From the NCBI RefSeq assembly GCF_964355755.1, contig NC_092675.1, positions 20,474,912 through 20,538,911 of the forward strand: a stretch of 64,000 nucleotides of DNA. The letters run 5' to 3'. Positions 1-13,900 of this stretch are shown here, one piece after another (positions within the stretch are counted from its first letter, which is position 1; every line of letters starts with the position of its first letter). Source of the stretch: Antedon mediterranea (lineage: Eukaryota; Echinodermata; Crinoidea; Comatulida; Antedonidae). Position numbers and translations under genes: made by a program. The notes under the pieces are model-generated. The model saw only the letters and a list, made by a program, of their open reading frames with translations. It made no database searches and was not told the DNA's origin.

Positions 1-202
1 TTCCCGATTGATCGTAATCAAAACGGTACTGTATTGTATGATATTTAGTAATTTAAACAAAGAACTCATATAGCGGCAAATGCTGAAAATAATTGAGTGT
101 ATAAAAGGCAAAGAGAGAGAAAAAGTCTACATATTATATAGTTTTCCAAGCATACATTTGAGTTTTTTCTAGAATTATTTAACTTTAATTAAATCTACCA
201 AC

Positions 203-3200
203 CTTTTTTAACTTGATAAATGGTTGCAGACCTGCTTCTAGTGGGTTGTTATCTGTTAACATCTGAACAAAAAAAGAACAATTGTTTGAATTGCTTCACC
301 ACCTCATATCAACACAGTACTCTTGTTATTTGATTGGCTGATTTTTATATTATGTGCTGTTATTTTCTCTTACTGTAAGTATGCAGTCAGCTTGATATCT
401 TTGTGCCATGCAATAGGCAGTTACATAAAGATATTACATAGAGATATTTAGTGAACCATAATAACTCTATGATAAAACTAAACAATTGCACCATCTATAA
501 ATTCTCTGCTTTAATGAGTGATTGAAGGAAGTAGGGTCCCCCCTTGATCTACAGTTACAGAGTATGGTACTTACGCATACTTAAAGATGTATTGTCCCTT
601 TGTCAAATTCCAAAAAAAAAAACAAACAAAAAAGATTTCGAAAAAAAGTGGCTCATTTTGAAGTATCATAATAGTTGAAAAAAAATCATTTAACTGAAAT
701 ACAGACGTTTTTTGGTTCAAAAAATAACTTTGACTTCCAGTCAAAGTTTTCTATCAAAACATATCTCATATTATGAAACGCGCTTATTTGGCTACTCTGT
801 ATGCATAATCATAAACTTCCCTGCGATCTGTGTAAAAACACCTTCTTATCCGTGACGAGTTGTAAACAATCCTAATTAACATCATGCATAATTTATACTC
901 ATGGTTTCAAATCTTTGTTTACTTTCGCTCGGGATGATTATCCAGACAAAATTAATTTAGCTGTTAATTACGTAAAATTGTTGTTTTTGGCTCGAATTTT
1001 CGACTTAAGGTGAATAACTTTAATATTACTTTGATATGGCCAATTTAAATTTAGAATATTTTGACCTTCATTTTTTTGTGTTTCAAGGGACAATACATCT
1101 TTAAGATAGTGCAAACAGTTATTCAAAATGTAGTGTAGCCTGCAAATGCTTACCTCTGCTCCCCACATCCTAAATCCTTTCTCTAACCTCATCACATTGA
1201 TGGCATACGTTCCAAAATCTCCAATACCAAATGGTTCACCAGCCTTCATCAATGTGTCATACAGTTTCGCTGTGTCTCCTTTATCATGATAGAACTCCCA
1301 TCCAAGTTCACCTAAAAAGAAATAAAAAAAGAAACTTATAGTAAGGTACGATTTTTAATTTTTGAAATGTACAGTATATGTTAATTGACATATTCATATA
1401 AGACACATGTGTTGACAATGATGTTATATCTCTTGTACCTGTATATGATATACGCAGTGCCTTCACTGTGACGTCACCTATCTTAATGCTCTGGCAAGTC
1501 ATAAATTTAAATGCTGCATGACTGACATCGGACTCAGTGACTTTGGCTAGTATATCTCTTGACAGTGGTCCAGCTATACTTAGACAAGCGACATCATCTG
1601 TTACATTCTTAAATTGGACGTCATATTTTCCTGCATAAGCTTTTTCTTCCATCCATCTGAAATAGTTGGAACAAATTTAGTTTATTGCATACATCTTATA
1701 CATTGCATGTTGGAAAAACAGATATGCTTTTAAGTATCATTTGAGATCTGGGTAGTGTTGTGCAATCAGCCATGCATTAGCATTAAGTCAGAATTAAATG
1801 CTGGGCCTTGGGTTTTGAAGGTAGGCAATGTATTTCATTAGCGTCCAACAGCGAGTAACATGTCATTGTCAATGACTATTTTATAATTTATGTTGCTTAT
1901 AAACTAAGTCTCATTAAGAAGGCTTAAGGAGTGAAGTTGAAAGAATGAGTTACAACCCTGGCACTATGTCAGGATTGAACCCTGAACCTTGGGATTGGAA
2001 GGTAAGCACATTAACCAACAAGCTACAGCTACACAATTTAATTAACTTATCTCAATAGCTTATATTATAATAAATGTTTGATAATTTTATTGATCTTTTC
2101 TACAAATCTATAATGGTCTGAATAGTATTTGGATGGGACACTGCAACTTTGCATGTTACGAAGCGGCTTAGGTTCTACAGATCAGCCACTCTTTAAAATC
2201 TCTATACATATTAAAATTCACAATACCATACAGTACCTCAAATCATGTAGTTCGGAGCCTGATCCTGTGATTACAAAATATTTGTTTTCCTCGCCTCTAG
2301 TGATAGTTAATTCAGCATAAACACGACCTCGCGGGGTTAGCATATGAGCTACATTTACAGAACCAACCTATTACGGTAAAACATTATAGAATTGAAATTA
2401 ATTTTATATGTATCTTATCCTGTATCAAACCTCAAAATTATGAATTTTTTGATTTACCTTTGGAAGAGAATTAGCCACAAGTCTATCCAAAAACTTTGAA
2501 GCATCATTACCACTGATCTCAATTTTAGCAAACGGTGTAAGGTCAATGACTCCTGCTTTTTCCTTGACTAGTTGACATTCTCGTAGAACCGGTTTGTGCC
2601 AGTTTGTTCGTCTAAAACTTGGTTTGTAGCCTGCTTCATCACCCTCAAGTGCAAACCAGTTGGGCTGTTCCCAACCTAAAAAAAATCACATAAAAACAAA
2701 AAATAATTGTACTCCGATGTAATTGTACTGCATACCCAACCTAAAAAATGAACATCATTAGTATAATTCAATTGAAACCACCATTACATCCATCTTAATA
2801 TGATTTAACTATGATAAAAACTACTACCGTACTAGGAAATAGGTTTGTGTCAGGGAATTAAGATCTGCTCTACTCTGAGGCACTTACTGTATTCTCAGGC
2901 TCACTGATGCAAAGTAGTGGTTAATTATATATATCATCAATCATCTTATAATCATGACAAGCCATCATATTCATATTATAGTCTTTGGGTCACTAATTAC
3001 AAGGTAGTTAGATAAGGACATATTAAAGCTCAGGTACAGCCATGAATTTTAAATATAATATCTGGTTAATTGTACATAAATCAAATATTTGTAATAGAAA
3101 TCAAGATGAAAAAACATGAATTTCCCTCAAAATGGTCAAATACAACATTTCTGCTATAAAAACAAGGAAGATATTTTTTTCAGTAGAGGTAGTACCTCTA

Positions 3201-6200
3201 CTGAATTTACCTATATTTAGTTATCTCTAATAGAGAATAGAGATTTACTGTGTAATTTGACCTATCCCCCCACTTATTTTCAACAAGCTGGTGTAACACA
3301 AATAAAATCCCATAAATTATGAAACATACGGGAAACTATAGATCGATAATTATTGGAATGTATGATAAATAGAAATGTTTTGCCCACCTCTGGCCTTTAA
3401 ACTTTGTTTATAGCATTGTTCTACTAACCAGCATGAAATCCCATCTCGGCACCTTTACGTCTAAGTGTCTCGTAGACTCCAGAGATCCTCTCTGTAGGCC
3501 TACCACCTGGTCTCTCCTCTTTAGGATAACCTAGAAGGTTGTTTAAACCGTACGATTCACGGGCCTTCTTGAATATAAATTCATTATTGCACCACTTGCC
3601 GTAGCGATTTGGATCGACCTCTATGAGGTCATACGGTGGTTCACCATTCATGATCCAATCAGTGATGTATTTACCAGCCCCACCTGATTGGATGACACCA
3701 TATCTGCCATGAGAAAAAGTAAAATTTTTAAATTTAGTAACTTAGACACATTTTTAGTCATACTTGTTCTGAAGGGTTTTTGCTTTTTATCAAGGAGGTC
3801 AAATGGCAGTCAAACAAGACCATATGACCATAAAGGAAATATGCTATGACCAAGGGTTTGGGAGTGAGCATCGCTTTTCAAACAGTCGTCACAAAATTAA
3901 TAATATTATTTGTCCAGAAGGAAATTCATTTTGACATACAATTGCTCAATGAGTGGAGTTGTGGCTTGGTGGATATAATGCTGGGCTACCACTCCAAGGG
4001 TCCTGGGTTCAAGTACCGTCACATGTCAGGATTTTTTCCAACGACAAAATTACAACTCCAATCCCAATGACTTGTAATAAGACTTTGTTTATGTAGCATC
4101 TTGTGTATATGTTTGTCGTGTGAACCTATGAGGGTCCCTAATGATCAGCAAGACCAGAAAACGTTGTTGGCAACAATGGGGATATAATGCAATATACAGT
4201 AATTACCCAAAACCACACATGACCCAGTAGTTATGGACACCATAGCATGGCCCAAGCAGTGCTTGATTTTCAGGTGAGTAGGTAATTGGTCCAGCAACCA
4301 CTGACTGGATGTCACCTTTGGCTAGCACAGGAACCAGCTCCATGGCACTTTCTAGATTGTCGCTAATTCTATCAAGATCACTTTCATACAATTCACGTCC
4401 AAAATCTGCATTTAAATTAAAATTATTCAAATAGTTAACAAGTTCAGGCAGGTATTCAATTAATTAATTGACTAGGAAAAATAACAAACTCCTTAGGCAA
4501 CTCCCCAAAAACAGTTACTGTACCCTCGAACTCTCCTATTAGGACAACTTTGTTAATTTGCCCTGAAGGTACAGTAGTTGTTCTGAAGGTACTTCATCCA
4601 AAGTGGGGGAGGACGACGTATTTCCCGTGTTTTCTAGAGTGTAAAATCATATACAGTTTTATTAGTTACGCACCCTTACGCGAAGACGATGACCGGCAGT
4701 AACTCTCTCCCTCCCCTGTCTCGTGGCATGTGGCCCTTCTGAATCGCTTGGCTCTGGTGATACACCATAGGCCTAGCCTTCCTAGCTAGGTGCCTCGCAT
4801 TCAAACGCCACGCATAACGTATTTGCTTTCAACACAGCCATTTTAACCCAATAAAAATGTTATTTCGTTAAACAATTAAATTAGACGTTCAAATATTAGT
4901 TTTTAAATTTGCAAATTTAAGTGTAATTTGAATTGTATATTTAAGGTTATAATGTACATTATTTCTAGTCGTTCTTCGTAAACGAGAAAACGGCAACTTT
5001 ATCGTCCTCAAAAAGAATTTCAGGCTAAGCTCCGCCCACTTTATTAAAGCTCATGCATAAAGTATTCATGAGCACCGTCTTATGGCTTCCCGTCATTTTT
5101 CGTAAAGTCCCTGAACCCTGGATTATATTACAAAATGTAATTCATACCCGGTGGAACACCTTCAGTGATCCAATCATCTTGTAACCTCATCTTATGTTCA
5201 GTTTCATAAGGACCAACAAGCAGACCAGTCCGCTCTTGTCTTAGGTAGTAGGAGCCATCCAGATCTCGGATTACTGGCAGCTCTTTCTTCAATGCTTTAA
5301 CCTCTGGAATCGTAGAGGTTACTACGTATTGATGATGAATGGGAACTAGCGGAATATCTACACCAGCCATCTTTCCAATTTCAGTTCCCCAAAAACCTAC
5401 AAAACATTTATACTCAATTAAAAATTCACAGTATTTTACACATTTTTTAGAACTGGTTTTTACAACTTTTAAATTCATAACAGTTCGTTCATTCATTCAT
5501 CAGTGGAAAATTACTTCCATTTATTGTCATTTGCATATAAAATATACACAAAAACAGGTAAATAAAAAACTAACAAAATCAATTACAAAGTGTTGTATCA
5601 CTCTCTTACGGTATACTGAAAAGCATTCAGTGCCCGAACAGCAAGTGGGATAAAAGCTGTTATGAAACCTATTTGTACGAGAGAGTAAGTAAGAGGGTAA
5701 GTTTTAATAACCTGTAGCATTGATGACCCGCTTGGCGTTGATGGTACCATGTTCTGTCTCAACATCCCATCCTCCATCTGCCCGCTGAGTAGTAGCCGTC
5801 ACTGGACAATGTTGATACAAGTCCGCTCCATACTTTCTAGCTCCAATTGCTAAAGCTTGTGTCAGTGAATAAGGATCAATATGACCATCATTGGGATTGA
5901 AAAGACCCAATAAAACCTAAAAAAAGACAAAGATATCCATTATTTGAGATCAATCAAAGAAATGATATATTTTTTTTAGGAATTAAAAAATTCAAAAGGG
6001 GATATCAAATGTTATATTACATCGATATAAAGGCAATATCTGTTAGCTAAAATGATTCTGTAGTCCGTAGGCCCAGAGTTACTCTACTCCATCTTACCTT
6101 AGTGAAGTAATTAAAAATCTATGATTACTTTATATAAAAATATTCATCAAGTACTTAACAAATGAATTCGCAGCACATTTTGTACAAGAGTCATTTCTAT

Positions 6201-9030
6201 CAATTCTTCATCTGATAGATATAAACCTATTCGAAGTCACCATTTTAGAGCAAAGTGTACAATGGGCCAGATGGCATCCATTAAGACTCATGCAATTGTT
6301 GTCTTTGCATATTTTTAAACGAAAAAGTTTCCTCTCAGGGGGTTACAAATAATGTGCATGCCACCCACCACTCTTTACCTTTAGGTATTGCCATGACAAC
6401 ACACATTCATTGTACAAGGACAAATCTTCAAACATTTTCGAAAGATAACACAACATATGGCATGTCAAAAATCATATCTTTAAATCACAGTTGTTTTGTA
6501 AGAATACATTTTGATTTCTTAGACACACCATACATTTAACACCGGGCACTACAGTATTATTTATTCAAAAAACTTACAGTTTACAGGTGGGTGTTAGACC
6601 TTACAATAATGGGTGGGAAACATTAGCTCACTTCCACCCAACACAATTACATCCATGAGTACCTTGTCCATATTTAGCAGTGGATGTATTTCTGGGATTT
6701 CCTCTGGTGTTAGGAGCCATTGCGGTGCCTTCTGCCAAGCCTGTCTTTGCATCTGGTAGTGAAACTCATCACAACGCTCTGGAGTGGAGGCTATCCTTAA
6801 ACTTCCAGGTGTGTGGAACCCCACCTCCTGTCATCAAAATTAGAAGAAATAAAAGTTGTTAAAATGTATAAGAATAGAAACCTTAATATAGTAGATTTGC
6901 ATTGCAACATTTGTAGCTATTGTGAATTTAAAATGCATGCCCTTGGGTGAAAGTTCACCAATACAAAAATTCTTAGCAGGAGCAATGATGCATGGTGACA
7001 TGACTGGTTGGCGAATGCATGGGGTATTAAATGCATGTTTAAACCTTCAACCACATTTGTATTGACAATGCTCGGTGACCTTTGCTGAAAAGCAATTTGG
7101 AATCACTTTAAATTGCACTAAGTTACATAGACCTGATTCTGCGCAATACATGATCTGTTGTTAAACTGTAAAGCTCTGTCTACACTATCTAACTAGTTTG
7201 ACAAATATGGTAGTTATAAGTTTTGGTAGTGATATGACATCATCATGTCCAAATATGGGCACATCACATTTTTTTGTCACATAAAGTTTGATAGTGTAGA
7301 CAGAGCCTAAACCATATAATCTGAATCCTTAAGAAATTAAATTAGGGATGAGAATACTATCTTATGTGCATTGATCTAATATTGGGTCATACTGGGTCAT
7401 ACTGTACAATGTCAGACCAATAAGAATAGCCCTCTTTATTCAAACAATTTAAAAGTGAAATTGTTCTGATTATGGGAGTATCTTTCCATACGTGTTTGAT
7501 GCAAAAATGACCGGTGTGGTAATGTTTAGTGCTTCACAACATTAGGCTCTATATAAATCCAGGATATTATTATTATTATTATTACTATTGATAACTAAAT
7601 CATACCTGTCCTGTCTCTTCTTGTAATTCTGAGAACAACCGTATACTGTAATGGTGAATATTTTTCAAATTAATACCTGGATGATAGTATGTTGCAAGAC
7701 CAGCCTAGAAAAAAAAAACATGCTATCTGAAAGGCATATACAGTAATTAAAATAAACTAGATAATAAATTCAATGACATAAATCTCTTAACCACCATGAA
7801 CAAGATTGGTAAAATTATGATGACAGTACATGTCTATATGTCTTGCATTTTTGTGAGGGTCCCTCATTTTCAGCTTCCTCTGGACTGACCACCCTCGTAC
7901 AACATTGTTGAAAAAAATAAAATAAATACAAAACTAGAACTTCTGGATTTTTAATAAACACTGTAGGTAGGCATTAAATAGAACAGACAATGTTCATTAC
8001 ATTGCAAGATTTGAAAGCATTTGCATTTTGTTATGGCTTATCATAGATCTTACAGCATGCCAGGTTGAACCTGCAGTGAGCTCAGTCTTCTCCAAGAGCA
8101 CTACATCCTTCATGCCTGCTTTAGCCAGATGATATGCAGTGCTGACTCCAACACAACCTCCTCCTATCACAACAACCTCAGCTGTGTCTTTTAAGCGTTT
8201 GTTTAGAGGCTTTGTTGTTTTCTTATCACTACTGCAAAGATCAAGACATCATAGAAAAGGTAAGAAACTAACATTAGTCATTGTAAATCATAAAAAGTAT
8301 TAATTTATTAATTAATATTAGCTTATCATGGCCATGTTATGTCTATGGTATTTTAGTCATTTTATTTTTTATGTATAACAACAAGTGTGAACAGAGTACT
8401 CTCAGGATTGTAGCTCTCCAACACTCTAAACCACAAACAAAAAGTAACTGTACATATAATATACACATACAGTAACATATAACCACAAACGCACAGTGAG
8501 AATAGTATTTTTATGCTATCAAAAAGTACTTAATTTAATGAAATGATTTTTTCATTTCATTTCATTTATTTCGTCTCACATACTTATAACAAAAAATAAC
8601 AAACAATAGAGAGACAGGATTCCCAAAAGCGAACTAAATCAAACTATCAAGTGGGTCTCCAAAGCAAAACATAATCATCCGACAATAAAATACAAAATTA
8701 CAACATTAAAAACAACGTGAAGATTAAAAAATGGGGTGTAATGGGGTGTAGGAAAACACTGCTGTTGTACCATATCTTACACAGGGGTGTCATATCCTAA
8801 TTGAAAAGAAGGATATGTCTAATACAGTAAATAGGGAGGGACCGACCGGTGTTAGGATGGTCAATTCCTTAAACTACTACTTAAGATGACCTGATGTATG
8901 GGCTTTGGTTTACTCTCAATTACCTTTGTGTTGTGTACTTGACTGATTGAGTAGAAGACGTTAAAGGCCAAATGCGATGACTTTGACCTAATCTTGAAAG
9001 ACTTCTTACTCGTGACATAGTCCCTGCCAT
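203..9030 (-). CDS. DMGDH: Dimethylglycine dehydrogenase, mitochondrial (13 exons, 3' end beyond window)
   Basis: Flavoenzyme of the mitochondrial matrix that demethylates dimethylglycine to sarcosine and passes the one-carbon unit to tetrahydrofolate. Exons from 5' to 3': 8924-9030, 8054-8231, 7606-7704, 6663-6827, 5712-5916, 5148-5396, 4207-4405, 3429-3703, 2458-2675, 2237-2367, 1439-1656, 1154-1311, 203-262. All junctions are AG/GT and all phases agree, giving 754 codons; the human protein is about 866, so roughly 110 C-terminal residues lie left of base 1. Exon 1 (ATG at 9030) encodes an Arg/Ser-rich, acid-poor presequence of about 35 residues. Residues 54-63 hold the FAD dinucleotide motif [15 protein letters not shown] at 93-97 contains the His expected to carry covalent FAD. 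The folate-binding GcvT-type half starts near residue 570 ([13 protein letters not shown]). Similarity is closer to DMGDH than to SARDH or PDPR, for example in YVVTSTI and SYYLRQER. Confidence 0.93.
581..1104. mobile_element. MITE-like element with 21-bp terminal inverted repeats, TTAA ends
   Basis: TTAAAGATGTATTGTCCCTT at 581 is mirrored by AAGGGACAATACATCTTTAA ending at 1104. The interior, about 480 bp, has no credible reading frame. Both ends carry TTAA, as expected for a piggyBac-type target site, though no transposase is present. It lies in the DMGDH intron between the exons at 1154 and 262. Confidence 0.75.
3023..3240. repeat. Interspersed repeat, copy 1 (about 200 bp)
   Basis: Begins TTAAAGCTCAG and shares long near-identical blocks (for example TCTGGTTAATTGTACATAAA) in the same orientation with 30911-31098. 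Lies in a DMGDH intron. Near its right end is a small hairpin, AGTAGAGGTAGTACCTCTACT. Class unknown; the TTAA start suggests half of another TTAA-type element. Confidence 0.6.
3949..4183 (+). mobile_element. tRNA-derived SINE (family B), sense copy
   Basis: A tRNA-like head has an A-box-like GTGGCTTGGTGG near 3960 and a B-box-like GGGTTCAAGTACC near 4008. It is followed by a body containing CATGTCAGGATTTTTTCC and a tail with GAGGGTCCCTAATGATCAGC near 4131. The same head, body and tail recur in antisense at 13005-13170 and 43395-43620 (and its duplicate), which defines a family. Tail-like pieces also occur near 7855 and 36043. Confidence 0.75.
7171..7308. mobile_element. Short inverted-repeat MITE (TAC family), copy in DMGDH intron
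   Basis: Starts AAGCTCTGTCTACACTATC and ends with the inverse, GATAGTGTAGACAGAGCCT. The interior contains GGTAGTGATATGACATCATC and GGGCACATCACA. It belongs to the family found throughout this window; ends are flanked by TA/TAA-rich sequence. Confidence 0.8.
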
Positions 9031-10963
9031 ATTGAAGCTTCAATTCTATAAAAAAACATATTGGTATGTGTTCATTGTATAAGTGTAAAATAACATCATG
9101 TAAGTACTGTATTATCATTTGCTTCTGTACCTTGAATTTAAGGTTGATTTTGTAGCAATACTCCGGTCACTCCGGGTATAAATTGTCTTATGTTTATTGA
9201 CAATAACCCCACTTAAAAGCATTAAACAAGTGGTGCTACATGTTATGTTATGTTTCATGTTTTAAGATAGGAATATTTTACCAATTTTCAATGACTTACA
9301 AATGCATTGCTAGCATGTAACTATTCTTATAAAAAAGTATTTTCCTGTGTAAAATATTCATTTATAAATTATATACTTTTGTAAAAAATGCCTAAAAATA
9401 TGTTATTTTATGTTATTATAATGTGTAGGTAATGTATTTAATACAAAATCTGGGGCTACCCTTTAAAAGTGTGACTCTTGCAATAAAGGATGACCAACTT
9501 ATAAAGTAGATGTGCAACAATACAAACTAAACCAGTTGTGATAACTCTGGTGATTACAACAAATTATAAGTGTTTTTTAAACAACTATACTAGCCTAGTA
9601 TTAGTAATACAGTAATAATTTAATAATAGTTACATCAGTGTATATGTTATGCGCGATTTGCCCAATTTAAAATTGCGCGAAGAATTTATGTTGTGTATTA
9701 TACACATGTTATCTTCGCATTTATTATGTTTCATTTTGAGTTATTAGTTTCGAATAAATTATTATTGTTAACCGATCGTCGACGTTTAGCACGCATTCTG
9801 GTAGAATTCTGCTGCGCAATTTGACAATTTTACAAATTGTGCAGCGAAATTTGAAATTGCGCAAGGATTTTCTTGCGCAATTTGAAATTGCGCAAGAATT
9901 CTTTGCGCAATTTCAAATTGCGCAAGGAATTTTTTGCGCAACCTCAAATTACGCAAATCGTTCAAATCGCGCATAACATATACAATAGTAGACAAGTTAA
10001 TTAAAGGTATACAATATAGATCATTTCGAGTTTGCAAGGCCAATGACATATTTATTAATAATAATTATATTGGCAGAAGCAATAATCTCCACCCACCAGA
10101 CCACCACCATCAATCATTCCACGCGTGCGCCCAGCCACCCATCTTCCACTTCCATCTATATATATTCTATATCTTGGTTTAGCCATACTCCATGGTTTAG
10201 CATAATGACTGCAGGTCAGTCAAGCCAATACTGTATTTTACTCTAATTAGTATTAAAATATGTCTACACGTAGGCCTACTACTAGGCTCTACATAACATT
10301 TTGAAATAGCTAGGCTAAGCTTATAGTTTTACCTCTACCTAATCCAGGGACGTAAATCTCTGCTCTGCATACAGATGCTATATTTTTGATCAATGGTTTA
10401 CTACTGGTTCATTCCAGTTCTTTTTCACTTCGTGGTTGTGTTGTTGTTTTGTTTTTCTTTCGACCTCGAAACTGAGGTCATATTGCATGGTTCAGTGATC
10501 ATGAAATAAAAAGTAAACCCTAAAATGTTGAAAGATTTTAAAAATTTATAATTTAAACCGTTTAGTAGTGGGTCGACTCCAGCAGTTTATATTTGTTATG
10601 TAAACAGGCCTATAAGCATACATTATTTTTGAGTGGTTTCAGTTGCTGACAAGAAGAAGAACAGCCCCGCCCATGTCGCGCCTTTCTTTTTGTTTACTTG
10701 TACCACACTACGCACATGTCTCACACTGATATACTGCCCCCTATAATACTAATCACACGGCAAAAAGATCGGACTCATGGGGAATACGCGTTGTTCGGAG
10801 TAGTGGTTGTTCGGACTACCCAGTAATTTTTCTAGGCTGCTCTTTTGGCCACACTACTCGACGACATCGACAATCAACCCAGCGGATAGATAGGCTCGCG
10901 CGCGGCGACATACGATCTGAAACACAGTTCAGATCGGGTAGTAGAGGAGCCATTTGGACAAAG
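9031..10963. promoter_or_regulatory. Intergenic region between divergent DMGDH and ABCD3
   Basis: About 1.9 kb between the two start codons. It must contain both 5' UTRs and promoters. The ABCD3-proximal part (10640-10960) is relatively GC- and CpG-rich with a CCCGCCC GC-box-like run near 10667. The DMGDH-proximal half is AT-rich and hosts the palindromic element at 9639-9984. No convincing extra exon was found; the short reading frames here are not gene-like. Confidence 0.5.
9639..9984. mobile_element. Inverted-repeat element with internal GCGCAA palindrome array
   Basis: TGTATATGTTATGCGCGATT at 9639 is exactly inverted at 9965-9984, a 22-bp perfect terminal repeat. The right half of the interior (about 9820-9950) is an array of palindromes of the type TTGCGCAATTTGAAATTGCG, spaced about 30 bp apart. 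No coding capacity. Best read as a non-autonomous DNA transposon. Confidence 0.75.
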
Positions 10964-13900
10964 ATGGCACCGTCAATGAGTAAACTTTTGTATAGCCCAA
11001 CGTCGGCTGTAGCAATATCAAGTGCTTTTAGCATATATTACTTAGCGAAAAGATTGGATAATTCGAAGGACAACAAAGGGAGGCGGAAACGAACTGAAAG
11101 GTAACACTTTTATTTAGGCTAGGCCTAGGCCTAGCTAGGCTAGCCCTTAAGTAGGCTAGATAGCCTAGGCCTAGATGCCTATCTTGCACGCCGCCAGGTA
11201 GACAGGTTGTTACCTGGCGTGACCAACTTAACTGTCATGCCGGCGGCGGCTGGGGATTCCCTGGCATTAACCGACGTGATTCTAGACTGTGCAGTAGGCC
11301 TAGCTAGGCTTATGCGGCTGCCTACAATATAAATTTTTCTTTCGATTTAAAAATTGATTATTTTTTAGTACTTAACATTAAAAGAATTTGTTTTGTTAAC
11401 CTATTCTGTTTTGTTGATTGATGCCGTGCCTTGTTTATGATTTTTTAATGTTACCTGGAAATTGAATAAAATAAAATAAAATAAAAAAAATTATTTGCAA
11501 TGTCATTGGCAATTGCTTGTTGTGTTGTAGGCCTATGGTGCCTAGTCTAAAATAGTAAAATTAGGCCTAGCTAGGCCTATAGCTTTACCTATTGTTGATA
11601 TTATTATTTAATTTTATGATTGTGTTAAAAAATTTAACAAAATAATATGGATATTTTTTACAGGCTCTTTAATCTGCAGGTACATTGATTCATAATATAA
11701 ATAATTACGTTTAAATATGCATGCATATCTATTTTTAATAAATAAGTATTTAATTAAGTACCAGCAACATGGAGTGGTATTATTGGTAATACTATTGTAT
11801 AAGCAAGTAACTGCACCTCACACAATTTTACTAAATGAAACTCTTTTTTTTTTTATTTCAGTATATCAGAAATCCCTGTGGTGCTTCAGGTATAAATCAT
11901 TACTGTTTTTTGGGTAACAATAACATTTTAACAAATAATATGACATAATATAGTAAATCAGACCTGCCAACCCATGGGTCATAAATGAAATTGCTAAAAA
12001 AAGTTCCCAGATTGAATATTACCAATGACGAAAAAAAAAACAACTATAACTCTAACTATTTGCTATCTTAAATCTGCCCGGCCGTTAGTGGCAACATTCA
12101 ATTAAAAAATATGTTAAATTTTTTTTGTGACGGAAGGGACATAAATATACCTGACATTCTTTTGACCCATTTTCCATTTAGAAAATTTGTTTGTTTTTTT
12201 TAGGGAGGAAAATCAAAAGCACAATCAAAAGAAAAGGCTGCTGTAGATTCTGTATTTTTCAGGTAAGACTTTTAGCAAAAAGTATTATCCAAAATCTACA
12301 CAAATTGTTGTTTTCTGTATAATTGACAGTGAATAACATATTCATAAAATAGAATAAACACTGTAAGCATTCTATTGTATGCCTGCAAAAACTTACAATG
12401 TTAAGAATCAATTAACACATTAGTATTAAGTACCTGTTCCGTTCTATTCAAGATTCAAGAAATTTTATTTGTCCATAAAAATGGAAATTCACTTTGCTTG
12501 GTAGATTAAAACAACAATATTGCAACAATTTAAAAACGTGCAGTATTATAACAGATTAAAAATACAAGATAAAAAGTTAAAAATACTGTTAAAAATGTAA
12601 AACTATTAAAAATTGCATTAACGTCTTACATTAGAATTAAAAATTGCATTAACGTCTTACATTAGAATTAAAAATATGAATGCTATTTACAACGAAGGAT
12701 TTTCTAGTTCTACAAAGATTTGCTCTTGGAGGTCGTAGCCTAATGCCTGATCTATTTAAGTTATAACAATGTAACGGATGAGTGGGGTCTTTCATAATAT
12801 TGTTTACTTTTTTTTTAGAATACTCTTTTCATATATAAATGAACAAGGCGTAAGATCAGCTTTAATAATACGTTGTGCAATTTTACGTGGTCTCTCAATA
12901 TTTTTCTTATCATTATCTTTCTATGCTATTATCTGAAGTAATACTAGTTCCTATGTATTGATTTCAATTTTTTTTTTACATTTTTTTTTAACCATATTTT
13001 AATGAGGGTAATCCATCCATCCATTGCTGATCATTAGGGACCCTCAGAGGTTCACAAGACAAACATATACAAGATGCTCTACATAAACAAAGTCTTAGGG
13101 AGTGGAGTTGTAATTTTTTCCTTAGAAAAAAATCCTGACATGTGACAGGACTTGAACCCAGGACCCATAAATTTGAATTTCATTTCAAATAAACATTTAT
13201 TTTCTTTTACATCATATAAAATAGAAAACAAGATATACTGGTATAATATGTAACAGCAGCTCTCTTTTATAAATATGTTTTTTTTCATTTTGTAGACGAT
13301 TATTTTCAATTATTAAGATATTAGTACCAAGGTTAAAATGCAAAGAAGTAAGTATTTTCCAAGTTTGTTTATTTGGTAATACATACTGTATATATATACA
13401 GCTTATTTTGATATGACGTATATAACATCACATGGGTATTGTTTTACTTTCATATGCATATGAAAGTCTGTTCCAACGTAACATTGAGGTGCCGTGCAAA
13501 CATTTGAACTAACTGCGGGCTGGTAGCATGAAATCCGAAAATAACCTTAAAACATTAATATTTAATATCCAAATGTTGAATTAACCACATGTCACTTTTA
13601 AGTTGCTTTAACTTTTTAAAACTAATTTATGTTCATATTATATATACAGTCTGTGTTCTACATGTTTTATTTGGAACATTCTGTTTAATTACTACTCTGT
13701 TGATACTCCTTATAATTTATGTAGTGGCAGTAAAAAATAATTGGTAGGTTATTTTAATATCCTGTTAGATTATAGATTATTCACATAGGGCTTTTATTGG
13801 TCAAGTGGTTTAAATTGTTAAATTGTATTTTACAAAAGATTATGGCGTGCAGGATTAAGAATTTCTTTTTAAATCATACATACTTGTCCTTGACTTTTGT

